Of a DNA stretch of 32,097 nucleotides, positions 8,442 through 16,949 are shown piece by piece. A program made the position numbers and the translations under genes. Source of the DNA: Azoarcus sp. (lineage in GTDB: Bacteria; Pseudomonadota; Gammaproteobacteria; Burkholderiales; Rhodocyclaceae). The notes under the pieces are model-generated. The model saw nothing but the letters and a program-made list of their open reading frames with translations. It was not told where the DNA came from and ran no database searches. Within the stretch, counting starts at the first letter, position 1; every line of letters starts with the position of its first letter. Location: assembly GCA_031289095.1 (NCBI GenBank), contig JAITQD010000110.1, positions 1 through 32,097 of the forward strand, in the 5' to 3' direction.

Positions 8442-9929
8442 CTATCCCCGCCGGTACTGGATTGCCTCGGCCACATGCGCCGCGCCGGGGCGCTCGGCAT
8501 CGCTCAAATCGGCCAGCGTGCGCGCCACCCTGAGCACGCGGTGGTAAGCGCGCGCCGACAGATTGAGGCGCTGCATTGCGGTGGCGAGCAACGCCGCGCC
8601 CGCCACGTCCGGCGCGCACAGTTTTTCGACCCGTCCCGCATCCAGGCGGGCATTTGGCCCCCCCTGGCGAGATAACTGCCGGGAGTGGGCGCACACCACC
8701 CGGGCGCGCACCGCAGCGCTTGATTCGCCCGTCGTCACGGTCGCCAGATCGGCGTAGGGCACGACGGGCACCTCGATCATGAGATCAATGCGGTCAAGCA
8801 GCGGCCCCGATAACCTGGCGCGATAGCGGGCGATCTGGTTCGGCGAACAAACACACGATTTCGTCGGATGCCCGGCATAGCCGCAAGGGCAAGGATTCAT
8901 CGCCGCAACGAGCTGGAAGCGCGCCGGGAATTCGGCCCGCCTGCGTGTGCGCACCACACTGACCGTTCCGGTTTCCAGCGGCTCGCGCAGCGATTCGAGC
9001 ACCCGGCGGTCGAACTCGGGCAACTCGTCGAGAAAAAGCACGCCATGATGGGCAAGCGACACCTCGCCCGGCTGCGGTAACGAACCGCCGCCGATCAAGG
9101 CCGCCGCAGAAGCGGAATGATGCGGGGCGCGAAATGGCCGCAAGCCCCACTGCGCGGCATCGAAGCCGCCACCGAGCGAAAGCACCGCCGCACTCTCCAG
9201 CGCCTCGCTTTCGTCGAGCGGCGGCAGCAAGCCCGGCAAACGCCGCGCCAGCATCGACTTGCCGGTGCCCGGCGGGCCGAAAAACAGCAGCGAATGCGCC
9301 CCTGCGGCGGCCACTTCGAGCACGCGCCGCGCCTGCAACTGACCGCGCACGTCGGAAAGATCTGGCGCGCTGGCCCCTTTCTCCGCCACCGGGCGCGCGA
9401 CGTGCGGCGAAATCGGATTGTGTCCAGCGAGATGCGCGCACAGCACCAACAAAGAATCCGCTGGCAACACCGTCACGCCCCGCGCAAGCGCCGCCTCATC
9501 GGCGTTGATGCGCGGCAAGGCCAAGGCCCGGCGCGCCCTCCCGGCGGCCAGGGCTGCGGCCAGCGCCCCCCGGATACCGCGCAGGCTGCCGTCGAGCGAC
9601 AGTTCGCCGCAGAACTCATGATCTTCAAGCGCCCGCGCCGCAATCTGCCCCGAAGCGGCGAGAATGCCGAGCGCTATCGGCAAATCAAAACGCCCGCCTT
9701 CCTTGGGCAGATCGGCGGGCGCGAGATTGACGGTGATGCGGCGCTGGGGAAACTCGAAGTGCGACGTCACCAACGCCGCCCTCACCCGGTCTCGCGCCTC
9801 GCGCACCTCGGTATCGGGCAAGCCGACGAGCGTGAAGGACGGCAGACCATTGGCGAGGTGGACTTCGACCGTGACCTCCGGCGCGGCAAGGCCATCGAGG
9901 GCGCGGGTGCGAACGAGTGCGAGCGTCAT
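8442..9929 (-). CDS. comM: YifB/ComM-family Mg-chelatase-like AAA+ ATPase
   Basis: A 495-residue AAA+ protein of the YifB family. An N-terminal Lon-like/ChlI-type region (about 1-180) contains the conserved GLPSFTLVGLPDTEVREA stretch. Walker A GPPGTGKS lies at 218-225 and Walker B VLFLDE at 297-302. A cysteine cluster, NPCPCG followed by C-x-C (345-361), is typical of the family. In naturally transformable Gram-negative bacteria, ComM is a hexameric branch-migration helicase that helps integrate transforming DNA. Whether this host is transformable cannot be told from the window. It lies 75 bp downstream of ubiK on the same strand, a pair often seen together in betaproteobacteria. It converges with the DUF945 gene, with 23 bp between the two stops and no clear terminator. 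Confidence 0.93.
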   Translation of the reverse strand: MTLALVRTRALDGLAAPEVTVEVHLANGLPSFTLVGLPDTEVREARDRVRAALVTSHFEFPQRRITVNLAPADLPKEGGRFDLPIALGILAASGQIAARALEDHEFCGELSLDGSLRGIRGALAAALAAGRARRALALPRINADEAALARGVTVLPADSLLVLCAHLAGHNPISPHVARPVAEKGASAPDLSDVRGQLQARRVLEVAAAGAHSLLFFGPPGTGKSMLARRLPGLLPPLDESEALESAAVLSLGGGFDAAQWGLRPFRAPHHSASAAALIGGGSLPQPGEVSLAHHGVLFLDELPEFDRRVLESLREPLETGTVSVVRTRRRAEFPARFQLVAAMNPCPCGYAGHPTKSCVCSPNQIARYRARLSGPLLDRIDLMIEVPVVPYADLATVTTGESSAAVRARVVCAHSRQLSRQGGPNARLDAGRVEKLCAPDVAGAALLATAMQRLNLSARAYHRVLRVARTLADLSDAERPGAAHVAEAIQYRRG

Positions 9930-10004
9930 TCCGTTCTCCAGTCGGGGAGGAACGGATTATGACAAATTATTCAGCCGTAAAACAAACGGCATCATCGGTT
10001 CAAT

Positions 10005-10244
10005 TCAGCCCTCGCCACGCGCTTCGAGCGCCACTACCCGTGCTTCGAGTTCGTCCAGGCGCGTGCGCGCTTTCGCCAGCAGTTCGCGCTGTACCTCGAA
10101 TTCCTCGCGGGAAACGAGATCCAACCTGGAAAATGCGCCGGCCACGACGGCCTTGAGGTTTTTTTCGAGATCCTGAATGGGCGTGCCCGCCGCCAGTCCG
10201 GAAAGTTTCGCGCCAATTTCATCGACAAACCGCAGAGTGGTCAT
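10005..10244 (-). CDS. ubiK: Ubiquinone biosynthesis accessory factor UbiK
   Basis: A 79-residue acidic helical protein of the UbiK/YqiC (BMFP) family. Its central LTRLDLVSREEF-like stretch (here SRLDLVSREEFEVQ) and a C-terminal coiled coil (about 45-76) match the family. In E. coli, UbiK works with UbiJ in the soluble complex of late ubiquinone synthesis and binds lipids. The start at 10244 is preferred because GGGGACA lies 9 nt upstream. An ATG five codons further upstream (10259) has no good ribosome site. It is transcribed divergently from the nitrogen-control operon and leads into comM. Confidence 0.9.
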   Translation of the reverse strand: MTTLRFVDEIGAKLSGLAAGTPIQDLEKNLKAVVAGAFSRLDLVSREEFEVQRELLAKARTRLDELEARVVALEARGEG

Positions 10245-10335
10245 GACATCTGTCCCCATAAAACCGAGGCAGGGAGTCTAACACCGCTCTCACCGCCCCT
10301 CATGCGCGGAAACGGAACGCGAGGCGCCCCGCTAC

Positions 10336-10350
10336 GCACCATGATAGTGC
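10336..10350 (+). promoter_or_regulatory. NtrC-like binding site
   Basis: GCACCATGATAGTGC fits the NtrC pattern GCAC-N7-GTGC, with one change from the stricter GCACC-N5-GGTGC. Its centre lies about 120 bp upstream of the start site predicted from the sigma-54 promoter, a normal distance for an enhancer-like NtrC site. Confidence 0.55.
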
Positions 10351-10372
10351 ACAAACCTGGCCCGCTCCATCG

Positions 10373-10387
10373 GCACTCCGTCCATGC
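10373..10387 (+). promoter_or_regulatory. Weaker second NtrC-like site
   Basis: GCAC-N7-ATGC is one base off the GCAC-N7-GTGC pattern and lies 37 bp downstream of the stronger site. Tandem NtrC sites about three to four helical turns apart are common. One half-site is imperfect, so this is tentative. Confidence 0.3.
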
Positions 10388-10436
10388 CATCGGCAAAAAC
10401 GAACTTAACATACTGATATATAAACATTTATATCAC

Positions 10437-10453
10437 TTGGCACAGTACGTGCA
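10437..10453 (+). promoter_or_regulatory. Sigma-54 (RpoN) promoter of the porin-glnK-amtB operon
   Basis: TTGGCACAGTACGTGCA matches the -24/-12 consensus. GG is at 10439-10440 and GC at 10451-10452 with exactly 10 bases between, and the -24 box TTGGCAC is perfect. Only one core base of the -12 box (G for T) differs. Transcription should begin near 10464, about 55 bases before the porin start. Together with the upstream NtrC-like sites this predicts activation under nitrogen limitation. Confidence 0.8.
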
Positions 10454-10518
10454 TGATGTGAGACACCAAGCAAACCTTGATTCACGTCGCCACCTCACAA
10501 TTACTGGGAGATCATTTC

Positions 10519-11256
10519 ATGCGCAAGACCATCGCCGCATCCGTTCTCGTCGCGGCCCTGCCGTTGGCCAGCGTTGTCCAAGCTGAAGAAAGCGCAAGCC
10601 CCTTCAGCGCCAATGTCAGCATCGTCAGCGACTACGCCTACCGCGGCATCTCGCAAACCGACGAAAAACCCGCCCTCCAGGGCGGTTTCGACTTCAAACA
10701 CAGCAGCGGCCTGTACATCGGCGTGTGGGGGTCGAGCATCTCGTGGCTGCGCGATGCCGAAACCAACGTTTCATCGAGCAACAGTGTCGAGCTTGATCTT
10801 TACGCTGGCTACGCCAAATCGTTTGACGATTTCGGCCTCGACATCGGTGTGTTGCGCTACGGCTACCCAGGCACTTTCAACCGCAAATGGCGCGACGACA
10901 CGGGGCTGAAAGATCCGAACACGGTGGAAGGCTACGTCGGCGCTTCGTGGAAGTTCGTATCGTTCAAGTACTCGTATTCTTTTACCAATCTTTTCGGCAC
11001 CCCCGATTCCGAGGGAAGCGATTACTTCGATCTCACGCTTTCCCACGAAATCGTCACCAACCTGACACTCAGCGCCCACATCGGTAAACAACGCGTCTTC
11101 GGCCCAAGCGAATCGTACAACGACTGGAAAGTGGGCGCGACCTACAACCTCGGCGGTTTCGACATCGGCCTGCATTACGTCGATACCGACATCCATCATG
11201 CCAAAGATGTGAATGCAGATGATCGCATCATACTTTCCATTGGCAAATCTTTCTGA
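10519..11256 (+). CDS. TorF-family putative outer-membrane porin (Gcw_chp type)
   Basis: A 245-residue exported protein. Residues 1-22 form a signal peptide (MRK, then a hydrophobic core, cleavage after VVQA). The mature protein opens with a family-typical stretch, S-x-Y-x-Y-R-G-I-S-Q-T-D-x-x-P-A-L-Q-G-G-F. It then alternates polar and aromatic residues as in beta strands and ends in GKSF with a terminal Phe, as outer-membrane barrels do. GGGAG lies 8 nt upstream of the ATG. It is the first gene of an operon, 33 bp before glnK, and sits behind a sigma-54 promoter. A role as a nitrogen-induced channel for ammonium, methylammonium or small nitrogen compounds is inferred from position. The family itself is poorly characterised. 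Confidence 0.87.
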   Translation: MRKTIAASVLVAALPLASVVQAEESASPFSANVSIVSDYAYRGISQTDEKPALQGGFDFKHSSGLYIGVWGSSISWLRDAETNVSSSNSVELDLYAGYAKSFDDFGLDIGVLRYGYPGTFNRKWRDDTGLKDPNTVEGYVGASWKFVSFKYSYSFTNLFGTPDSEGSDYFDLTLSHEIVTNLTLSAHIGKQRVFGPSESYNDWKVGATYNLGGFDIGLHYVDTDIHHAKDVNADDRIILSIGKSF

Positions 11257-11628
<372 letters not shown>

Positions 11629-11644
11629 CGATACGGAGAAAAAG

Positions 11645-13045
11645 ATGAAAAAACTCATTACAACCGTGCTGGCGGCGCTCGCATTAAGCGTTTCGGGCGC
11701 GTCGTTCGCACAGGAAACGCCAGCGCCCGCCAGCGAACCCACCGCCACCGTGGAAACGGTAGTACTGGAAGCCGCCATCGAAACGCCGGCGATCGAAGCT
11801 CCCGCCGCCGAGGCGACGACGCTGGACTCCGGCGACACGGCCTGGATGTTGACCTCCACCATGCTGGTCATCCTGATGACCATTCCCGGCCTCGCCCTCT
11901 TTTACGGCGGACTCGCCCGCGCCAAGAATATGCTTTCGGTGCTCATGCACGTGTTCGTCATTTTCTGCCTGACGACGACGCTGTGGTTCATCTACGGTTA
12001 CTCGCTGGCGTTTTCCAACCCGGACGCCGGCCCTGGCGCGATTCTTGGCAACCTTGACAAGATCTTCCTGTCGGGCATCACCACCGACAGCATGAACGGC
12101 ACCATGCCGGAATACGTGTGGGTGGCGTTCCAGTCGACGTTCGCCGCCATCACCACGTCGCTGATCGTCGGTTCTTTCGCCGAGCGCATCCGCTTCTCCG
12201 CCGTGGTGATCTTCGCCGTTCTGTGGTTCACCTTCAGCTATGTGCCCATGGCGCACATCGTCTGGGGCGGCGGCTTCCTGAACGCGGATCACGCACTCGA
12301 CTTCGCGGGCGGCACCGTGGTGCACATCAATGCGGGCATCGCCGGTCTCGTCGGGGCCATTCTGCTGGGCAAACGGATCGGTTTCGGACGCGAGGCTTTC
12401 ACCCCGCACTCCCTCACGCTCACCATGGTCGGCGCATCGCTGCTGTGGGTCGGCTGGTTCGGGTTCAACGCCGGTTCGGCGGCTGCATCCAACGGTCTGG
12501 CCGGTCTGGCCTTCGTCAATACCATCGCGGCGACATCCGTGGCGACGCTGGCCTGGCTGGTTGGCGAGTCGGTCTTCAAGAGCCATCCTTCCTCCCTCGG
12601 TGCAGCTTCCGGCGCGGTGGCGGGCCTGGTGGCGATCACCCCGGCAGCGGGCACCGTCGGGCCCATGGGCGCAATATTCATCGGTCTTGCCGCTGGCTTC
12701 GTCTGCCTGTGGGGCGTCACCGGCCTGAAAAAGCTGATCGGTGCGGATGATGCGTTCGACGTGTTCGGCGTCCACTGCGTAGGCGGCATTCTCGGCGCCA
12801 TCCTGACCGGGGTATTCACTTCGCCATCGCTAGGCGGTACGGGATACGACCCAGATGTCGGGACGATGGCCGCGCAGGTGCTCGTGCAGGCCAAGAGCGT
12901 GGGCGTAACCATCGTCTGGTCGGCGGTGGTGGCCTTCATCGCCTACAAGATCGCCGATCTGACCGTGGGGCTGCGGGTCACGGAAGAACAGGAGCGCGAA
13001 GGGCTGGACATCGCCTCGCACGGCGAAAGCGCGTATCACTATTGA
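11645..13045 (+). CDS. amtB: Ammonium transporter AmtB
   Basis: This 466-residue inner-membrane protein has a signal peptide (residues 1-22, ending ASFAQ), a Pro/Ala/Glu-rich linker of about 45 residues, and an 11-helix Amt core. The twin pore histidines are at 227 (GGTVVHINAG) and 377 (FGVHCVGG), exactly 150 residues apart as in E. coli AmtB. The conserved Asp of ALDFAGG and the periplasmic FQSTFAAIT segment are present. Ammonium is deprotonated and conducted as a trimer regulated by GlnK. The start at 11645 has GGAG upstream. The long acidic linker before the first core helix is longer than in E. coli. A strong terminator follows, which makes this the last gene of the operon. Confidence 0.96.
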   Translation: MKKLITTVLAALALSVSGASFAQETPAPASEPTATVETVVLEAAIETPAIEAPAAEATTLDSGDTAWMLTSTMLVILMTIPGLALFYGGLARAKNMLSVLMHVFVIFCLTTTLWFIYGYSLAFSNPDAGPGAILGNLDKIFLSGITTDSMNGTMPEYVWVAFQSTFAAITTSLIVGSFAERIRFSAVVIFAVLWFTFSYVPMAHIVWGGGFLNADHALDFAGGTVVHINAGIAGLVGAILLGKRIGFGREAFTPHSLTLTMVGASLLWVGWFGFNAGSAAASNGLAGLAFVNTIAATSVATLAWLVGESVFKSHPSSLGAASGAVAGLVAITPAAGTVGPMGAIFIGLAAGFVCLWGVTGLKKLIGADDAFDVFGVHCVGGILGAILTGVFTSPSLGGTGYDPDVGTMAAQVLVQAKSVGVTIVWSAVVAFIAYKIADLTVGLRVTEEQEREGLDIASHGESAYHY

Positions 13046-13095
13046 TTGGCTGTGTGCCGGGGGCAATACCCTCTTTTTCCCCGGCATGGTGTATT

Positions 13096-13123
13096 GCGGC
13101 GTCCTTCGGGGCGCCGTTTTTTT
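13096..13123 (+). terminator. Rho-independent terminator of the amtB operon
   Basis: An 8-bp stem (CGGCGTCC with GGGCGCCG, one G-U pair) is closed by a C(UUCG)G tetraloop and followed by a run of seven T at 13117-13123. This is a textbook intrinsic terminator 50 bp after the amtB stop. Confidence 0.93.
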
Positions 13124-13136
13124 ACCATGCAGAAAC

Positions 13137-13150
13137 TTGATTCATATCAA
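13137..13150 (+). promoter_or_regulatory. FNR/ANR-type box upstream of ompW
   Basis: TTGATTCATATCAA is a perfect TTGAT-N4-ATCAA dyad, the binding site of FNR/ANR/DNR-type oxygen- or NO-sensing activators. It lies 102 bp upstream of the ompW start codon. A TACCAT (13191-13196) could be the -10 box, putting the dyad near -60, a class I activator position. The -10 choice is uncertain. E. coli ompW is known to be FNR-controlled, which agrees. Confidence 0.75.
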
Positions 13151-13251
13151 GGAAAGTTGCAGCCAACAAAATGCTGCATTGCACTTCACTTACCATGGCC
13201 CCGGCTTATTCGAGCCTTTTCGATTCATTTTTATGGCCGGAGGAATCACCC

Positions 13252-13920
13252 ATGAAAAAACAGATACTTGCAGCCGCCATCGCTGCCTTTGCCGTGTCTG
13301 GTGCCGCGGTTGCCCATGAACCGGGCGATGTCATTTTGCGTGTCGGCGCGGCCCACGTCGCTCCAGACGTGGATAGCGGCAGAATCAAGGTTGGCGGGGC
13401 CAAAGTCTCCGGTTCAAAGGCGGATGTCAAAGACGACACCCAACTCGGCCTTACCGCCACCTGGATCGTTGCGCCTCACCTTGGCGTTGAATTGCTGGCC
13501 GCGACCCCGTTCACCCACACCATCAAGGTCAAAGGCGTCAATCCCGCAATCGATGGCACTCTTGGCAAAGCCACGCACCTGCCGCCGACACTCAGTGCGC
13601 AGTATTTCTTTCTCGACACGAAATCCAGGTTCCAGCCCTATGTCGGCGTCGGTCTGAATTACACATGGTTCTTCAATGAAAAACTCAGCAGCAAGGCAAA
13701 GGCGAACAATTTTCACGGCCTTGAACTGGAGAATTCGTTCGGCTGGGCGCTTCAGGTCGGCGCTGACATCGCCATTTCCGACAAGCTGTTCCTGAACGCC
13801 GCTGTCTGGAAGATCGACATTGATACCCAGGCCAAAACCCGCCTCGGCAACACCCCGGTCAAAGTTGACGTGGAAGTCGACCCCTGGGTGTATTTCGTCG
13901 GCATCGGTTACAAGTTCTGA
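13252..13920 (+). CDS. ompW: OmpW-family outer-membrane protein
   Basis: A 222-residue exported protein. The signal peptide (1-21, cleaved after AAVA) is followed by the OmpW opening GDVILRVGAAHVAPD. The body alternates as expected for an eight-stranded barrel and includes LPPTLSAQYFF and the SRFQPYVGVGLNYTWF segment. The terminus YKF ends in Phe. OmpW forms a narrow hydrophobic channel in the outer membrane. GGAGGA (13239-13244) supports the start at 13252 rather than 27 codons upstream. The FNR-type box upstream suggests induction at low oxygen. The gene stands alone between two strong terminators. Confidence 0.93.
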   Translation: MKKQILAAAIAAFAVSGAAVAHEPGDVILRVGAAHVAPDVDSGRIKVGGAKVSGSKADVKDDTQLGLTATWIVAPHLGVELLAATPFTHTIKVKGVNPAIDGTLGKATHLPPTLSAQYFFLDTKSRFQPYVGVGLNYTWFFNEKLSSKAKANNFHGLELENSFGWALQVGADIAISDKLFLNAAVWKIDIDTQAKTRLGNTPVKVDVEVDPWVYFVGIGYKF

Positions 13921-13935
13921 GACACACGCTTCATG

Positions 13936-13970
13936 AAAAACGGCCTCGCACGATGTGCGAGGCCGTTTTT
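13936..13970. terminator. Bidirectional terminator between ompW and purU
   Basis: A perfect 16-base inverted repeat (13936-13951 and 13955-13970) has a three-base loop, GC-rich in the stem core and flanked by A5 on the left and T7 on the right. It therefore ends in a U-tract when read from either strand. It serves ompW (plus) and purU (minus, stop at 13990). Confidence 0.93.
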
Positions 13971-13989
13971 TTGACGAGACGTCACCCTT

Positions 13990-14865
13990 TCAGCGAAACA
14001 CGATGGTCTTGTTGCCGTGGAGCAGCACGCGCCCCTCGATGTGATAGCGCAAACCACGGGCCAGCACGGTTTTTTCAATATCCTTGCCGTAGCGCACCAT
14101 GTCGGCGACCGTATCGGTATGGTCGATGCGGATCACGTCCTGCTCGATGATCGGCCCCTGGTCGAGATTGGCGGTAACGTAATGGCAAGTGGCCCCGATC
14201 AGTTTCACGCCCTTGGCCCACGCCTGGTGATAGGGACGCGCCCCCACGAAGCTGGGCAGAAAGCTGTGGTGGATGTTGATGATTTGCCCCGGATAAGCAG
14301 CACAAAGTGCGGGCGAGAGAATCTGCATGTAGCGCGCCAGCACCATGGTGTCGCCGCGTGCTTCTTCAAAGATGCGCCGCACTTCGGCATAGGCCGCGTC
14401 CTTGCCATCGGAGGTGACCGGCACGCAATGAAACGGTATGCCATGCCACTCGACGAAGCCACGAAAGGTTTCGTGGTTGGAGATCACGCAGGGAATGTCA
14501 ATGTCCAGTTCCTGCGCCTGCCAGCGCGCCAGCAAATCGTAAAGGCAATGTTCCTGCTGGCTGACGAGAATGACTACCCGTTTCCTGAGCGCCGAATCGG
14601 CAATTTTCCACTCCATGTCCAGATCTTCAGCAACAGACCGGAAACGTTCGCACAGTTCGGGCAGCGCAAAGGGCAGCGAGTCGGCGCGAATTTCGACACG
14701 CATGTAATAGCGTCCGGTTTCGTCGTGCTCGTCGGGCGGCTGGGCGTGCAGGGACGTTTCGAGAATCCAGCCCTTGTGCGCGGCGAGAAAACCCGAGACG
14801 CGGGCGACGATGCCGACCTGATCGGGACAGGAAGCAGTCAGGGTATAAAAACGCTCCCGCAGCAT
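13990..14865 (-). CDS. purU: Formyltetrahydrofolate deformylase PurU
   Basis: A 291-residue enzyme that hydrolyses 10-formyltetrahydrofolate to formate and tetrahydrofolate. An N-terminal ACT domain (about 6-88, opening LTASCPDQVGIVARVSGFLA) precedes a formyltransferase-like domain (about 94-291). That domain carries NIHHSFLPSF (197-206) and LDQGPII (about 234-240), which hold the catalytic Asn/His/Asp of this fold. The length is normal for the family. The start at 14865 is chosen because the ACT domain begins there. A longer in-frame start overlaps thrH. It lies 7 bp downstream of thrH, so the two form an operon. Confidence 0.95.
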   Translation of the reverse strand: MLRERFYTLTASCPDQVGIVARVSGFLAAHKGWILETSLHAQPPDEHDETGRYYMRVEIRADSLPFALPELCERFRSVAEDLDMEWKIADSALRKRVVILVSQQEHCLYDLLARWQAQELDIDIPCVISNHETFRGFVEWHGIPFHCVPVTSDGKDAAYAEVRRIFEEARGDTMVLARYMQILSPALCAAYPGQIINIHHSFLPSFVGARPYHQAWAKGVKLIGATCHYVTANLDQGPIIEQDVIRIDHTDTVADMVRYGKDIEKTVLARGLRYHIEGRVLLHGNKTIVFR

Positions 14866-14872
14866 GACGGCT

Positions 14873-15484
14873 TCAGGCCGCGCGCGCGAAGGCGCGGTCG
14901 ATTTCGGTGCGCAGGGCGGCATAGTCGCGCACAACGGGGAACTGCGGGAATTCCCGCGCCACGTTATCGGGCGGACTGAACAGGATGCCGCCGTGCGCGG
15001 CCCCCAGCATGGCGGTGTCGTTGTAGGAGTCGCCCGCCGCGACCACTTTGAAGTTGAGTTCGCGGAAACGCAGCACCGCCTGGCGTTTCTGGTCGGCCAT
15101 GCGCAAGCGGTAGTTCACCACCACCCCGGCAGCATCGGTGTCGAGGCTATGGCAGAACAGCGTTGGCCAAGCGAGTTGCCGCATCAAAGGGTGGGCAAAT
15201 TCGTAAAAGGTGTCGGAGAGGATGACAACCTGATATCGCTCGCGCAGGCTGTCGAGAAACGCGCGTGCGCCGGGCAGCGGCTCCATGCCTGCAATGACTT
15301 TCTGGATGTCGGGCAAGCCGAGGCGATGCCCGGCGAGAATGGCGAGCCGGTATTTCATCAGGGTGTCGTAATCCGGCTCGTCGCGTGTGGTGCGGCTCAG
15401 TTCCGGAATACCGGCGCGCCCGGCGAATTCGATCCAGATTTCCGGCACCAGCACTCCTTCGAGGTCGAGACAGACAATGCGCAC
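14873..15484 (-). CDS. thrH: ThrH: phosphoserine phosphatase / homoserine phosphotransferase
   Basis: A 203-residue HAD-superfamily enzyme. The nucleophile motif CLDLEGVLVPE (Asp7, with Glu at the +2 position as in ThrH rather than the usual DxD) starts the protein. Motif II is ILSDTFYEF, and the metal site is GDSYNDTAML. In Pseudomonas, ThrH removes phosphate from phosphoserine and can transfer it to homoserine. The start is a GTG at 15484 with AGGAG 7 nt upstream. A possible -10 (TAGAAT on the minus strand, 15521-15526) lies just upstream. Its pairing with purU links serine formation with one-carbon folate balance. Confidence 0.93.
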   Translation of the reverse strand: MRIVCLDLEGVLVPEIWIEFAGRAGIPELSRTTRDEPDYDTLMKYRLAILAGHRLGLPDIQKVIAGMEPLPGARAFLDSLRERYQVVILSDTFYEFAHPLMRQLAWPTLFCHSLDTDAAGVVVNYRLRMADQKRQAVLRFRELNFKVVAAGDSYNDTAMLGAAHGGILFSPPDNVAREFPQFPVVRDYAALRTEIDRAFARAA

Positions 15485-15738
15485 CGCGGTACTCCTGAGT
15501 TTGAACGCTTGAAAGGCGTGATTCTAGCAGTAGCGCGAAACGGAAGCGCGGCTCGTCACGACAGGGAAGGAGGACTGCCGACGCTACACCGCCTCCGCCG
15601 GTAATCCGGGAAGTCCTGGCCGCTGTGACGGATGTATAACTTTCTCGGCCATGATCGGTGACACAATATGCCGTTGCAACTTTCACCCTTTACCCGGTGG
15701 CCAACGCCCCTGAAGCGGCGAAAACATTTCCATCTGTC

Positions 15739-16932
15739 ATGATAAAACTCATCCCCACCGCCAAGCTCCAGATCGGTATGTACATACATGATCTCAACTG
15801 CGGCTGGATCGAACACAACTTTCTGCGCAGCCGTTTTCTCGTCGACAACGAAAAAACCTTGCAGAAAATCGTCGCCACCGGCACCCGGGAAATCTACATC
15901 GACACATCGAAAGGCGTCGATGTCGACAAAGCGCCCGCGCAGGAAGAAAGCAGCCGCACGGACAACACCCCGATCAAGGAGACCGCGCCCAGCGCACCTA
16001 CGCCGGTCGTCCTCGGCAAGGAACGCCAGCGCGCCCGCAAACTGCATGCGGAAGCCAATCGCATCGTGTCCGGCATGCTGCACGACGTCCGCCTGGGCAA
16101 GCAGATCGAGATCGAACAGATTGAACCGGTGGTCGAACGCATCGTCGATTCCATCTTCCGCCAGCAGGACGCCCTGCTGCCGCTGGCGCAACTCAAGAAC
16201 CACGACGAATACACGTTCCAACATTCGGTATCGGTATGCGCCCTGATGACCTCGTTCGCCCGCACCCTGGACATGCCGCGCGAAGTCATCCACGAGATCG
16301 CCGTCGGCGCCCTGCTCCACGACGTCGGCAAGGCCACGATCCCCGACAACATCCTGAACAAGCCGGGCAAGCTCACCGATGCGGAATTCGCCGAGATGAA
16401 ATCGCATGTGGTGCAGAGCAAGATCATCCTGGCGGCCACACCGGGCATCAGCCCCATCGCGTTGGACGTTGCCGCCCAGCACCACGAACGCTACGACGGC
16501 AGCGGCTACCCGAACCGGCTCAAGGGCGATGAAATCAGCCGTTACGGCCAGATGAGCGCCATTGTCGACGTCTATGACGCCATCACATCGAACCGCTGTT
16601 ATCACAAGGGAATGCCGCCAACTGAAGCGATGCGCAAAATCCTCGAATGGAGCAAGTTCCATTTCAACCCGGAACTGGCGCAAGTCTTCATCCGCGCGCT
16701 CGGCATCTACCCGACCGGCTCACTGGTGCGGCTGGAGAGCGGGCGGCTCGCCATCGTCGAGGAACAGCACCCGGACAAGCTCATGCAGCCCACGGTCAAG
16801 ATCGTCTTCCACACCCGTGGCTACTACCTGCCGCCCGAAACGCTCGACCTGCGCCGTTCACAGGATCGCATCACCGGCTACGAGAACTTCGAGACCTGGA
16901 AAATCGACCCGGCAAAGTGGGTGGAAGGCTGA
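15739..16932 (+). CDS. HD-GYP domain c-di-GMP phosphodiesterase with N-terminal DUF3391
   Basis: A 397-residue cytosolic protein. Residues 1-65 match DUF3391 (IPTAKLQIGMYIHDLNCGW, ending REIYIDTSKGVDV). A charged linker (about 66-95) follows, then an HD-GYP domain with the metal pair HDVGK (194-198), His223, HHERYDGSGYP (248-258) and DVYDAI (277-282). All hallmark residues are present, so it should hydrolyse cyclic di-GMP. The start at 15739 fits the domain edge but has a weak ribosome site. A GTG at 15658 would add 27 unconserved residues. The 254 bp upstream hold a possible extended -10 (TGTATAAC, 15633-15640) and nothing else clear. It has no sensor or receiver domain beyond DUF3391. Confidence 0.93.
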   Translation: MIKLIPTAKLQIGMYIHDLNCGWIEHNFLRSRFLVDNEKTLQKIVATGTREIYIDTSKGVDVDKAPAQEESSRTDNTPIKETAPSAPTPVVLGKERQRARKLHAEANRIVSGMLHDVRLGKQIEIEQIEPVVERIVDSIFRQQDALLPLAQLKNHDEYTFQHSVSVCALMTSFARTLDMPREVIHEIAVGALLHDVGKATIPDNILNKPGKLTDAEFAEMKSHVVQSKIILAATPGISPIALDVAAQHHERYDGSGYPNRLKGDEISRYGQMSAIVDVYDAITSNRCYHKGMPPTEAMRKILEWSKFHFNPELAQVFIRALGIYPTGSLVRLESGRLAIVEEQHPDKLMQPTVKIVFHTRGYYLPPETLDLRRSQDRITGYENFETWKIDPAKWVEG

Positions 16933-16949
16933 ACCCAAAACCCGCTTTT

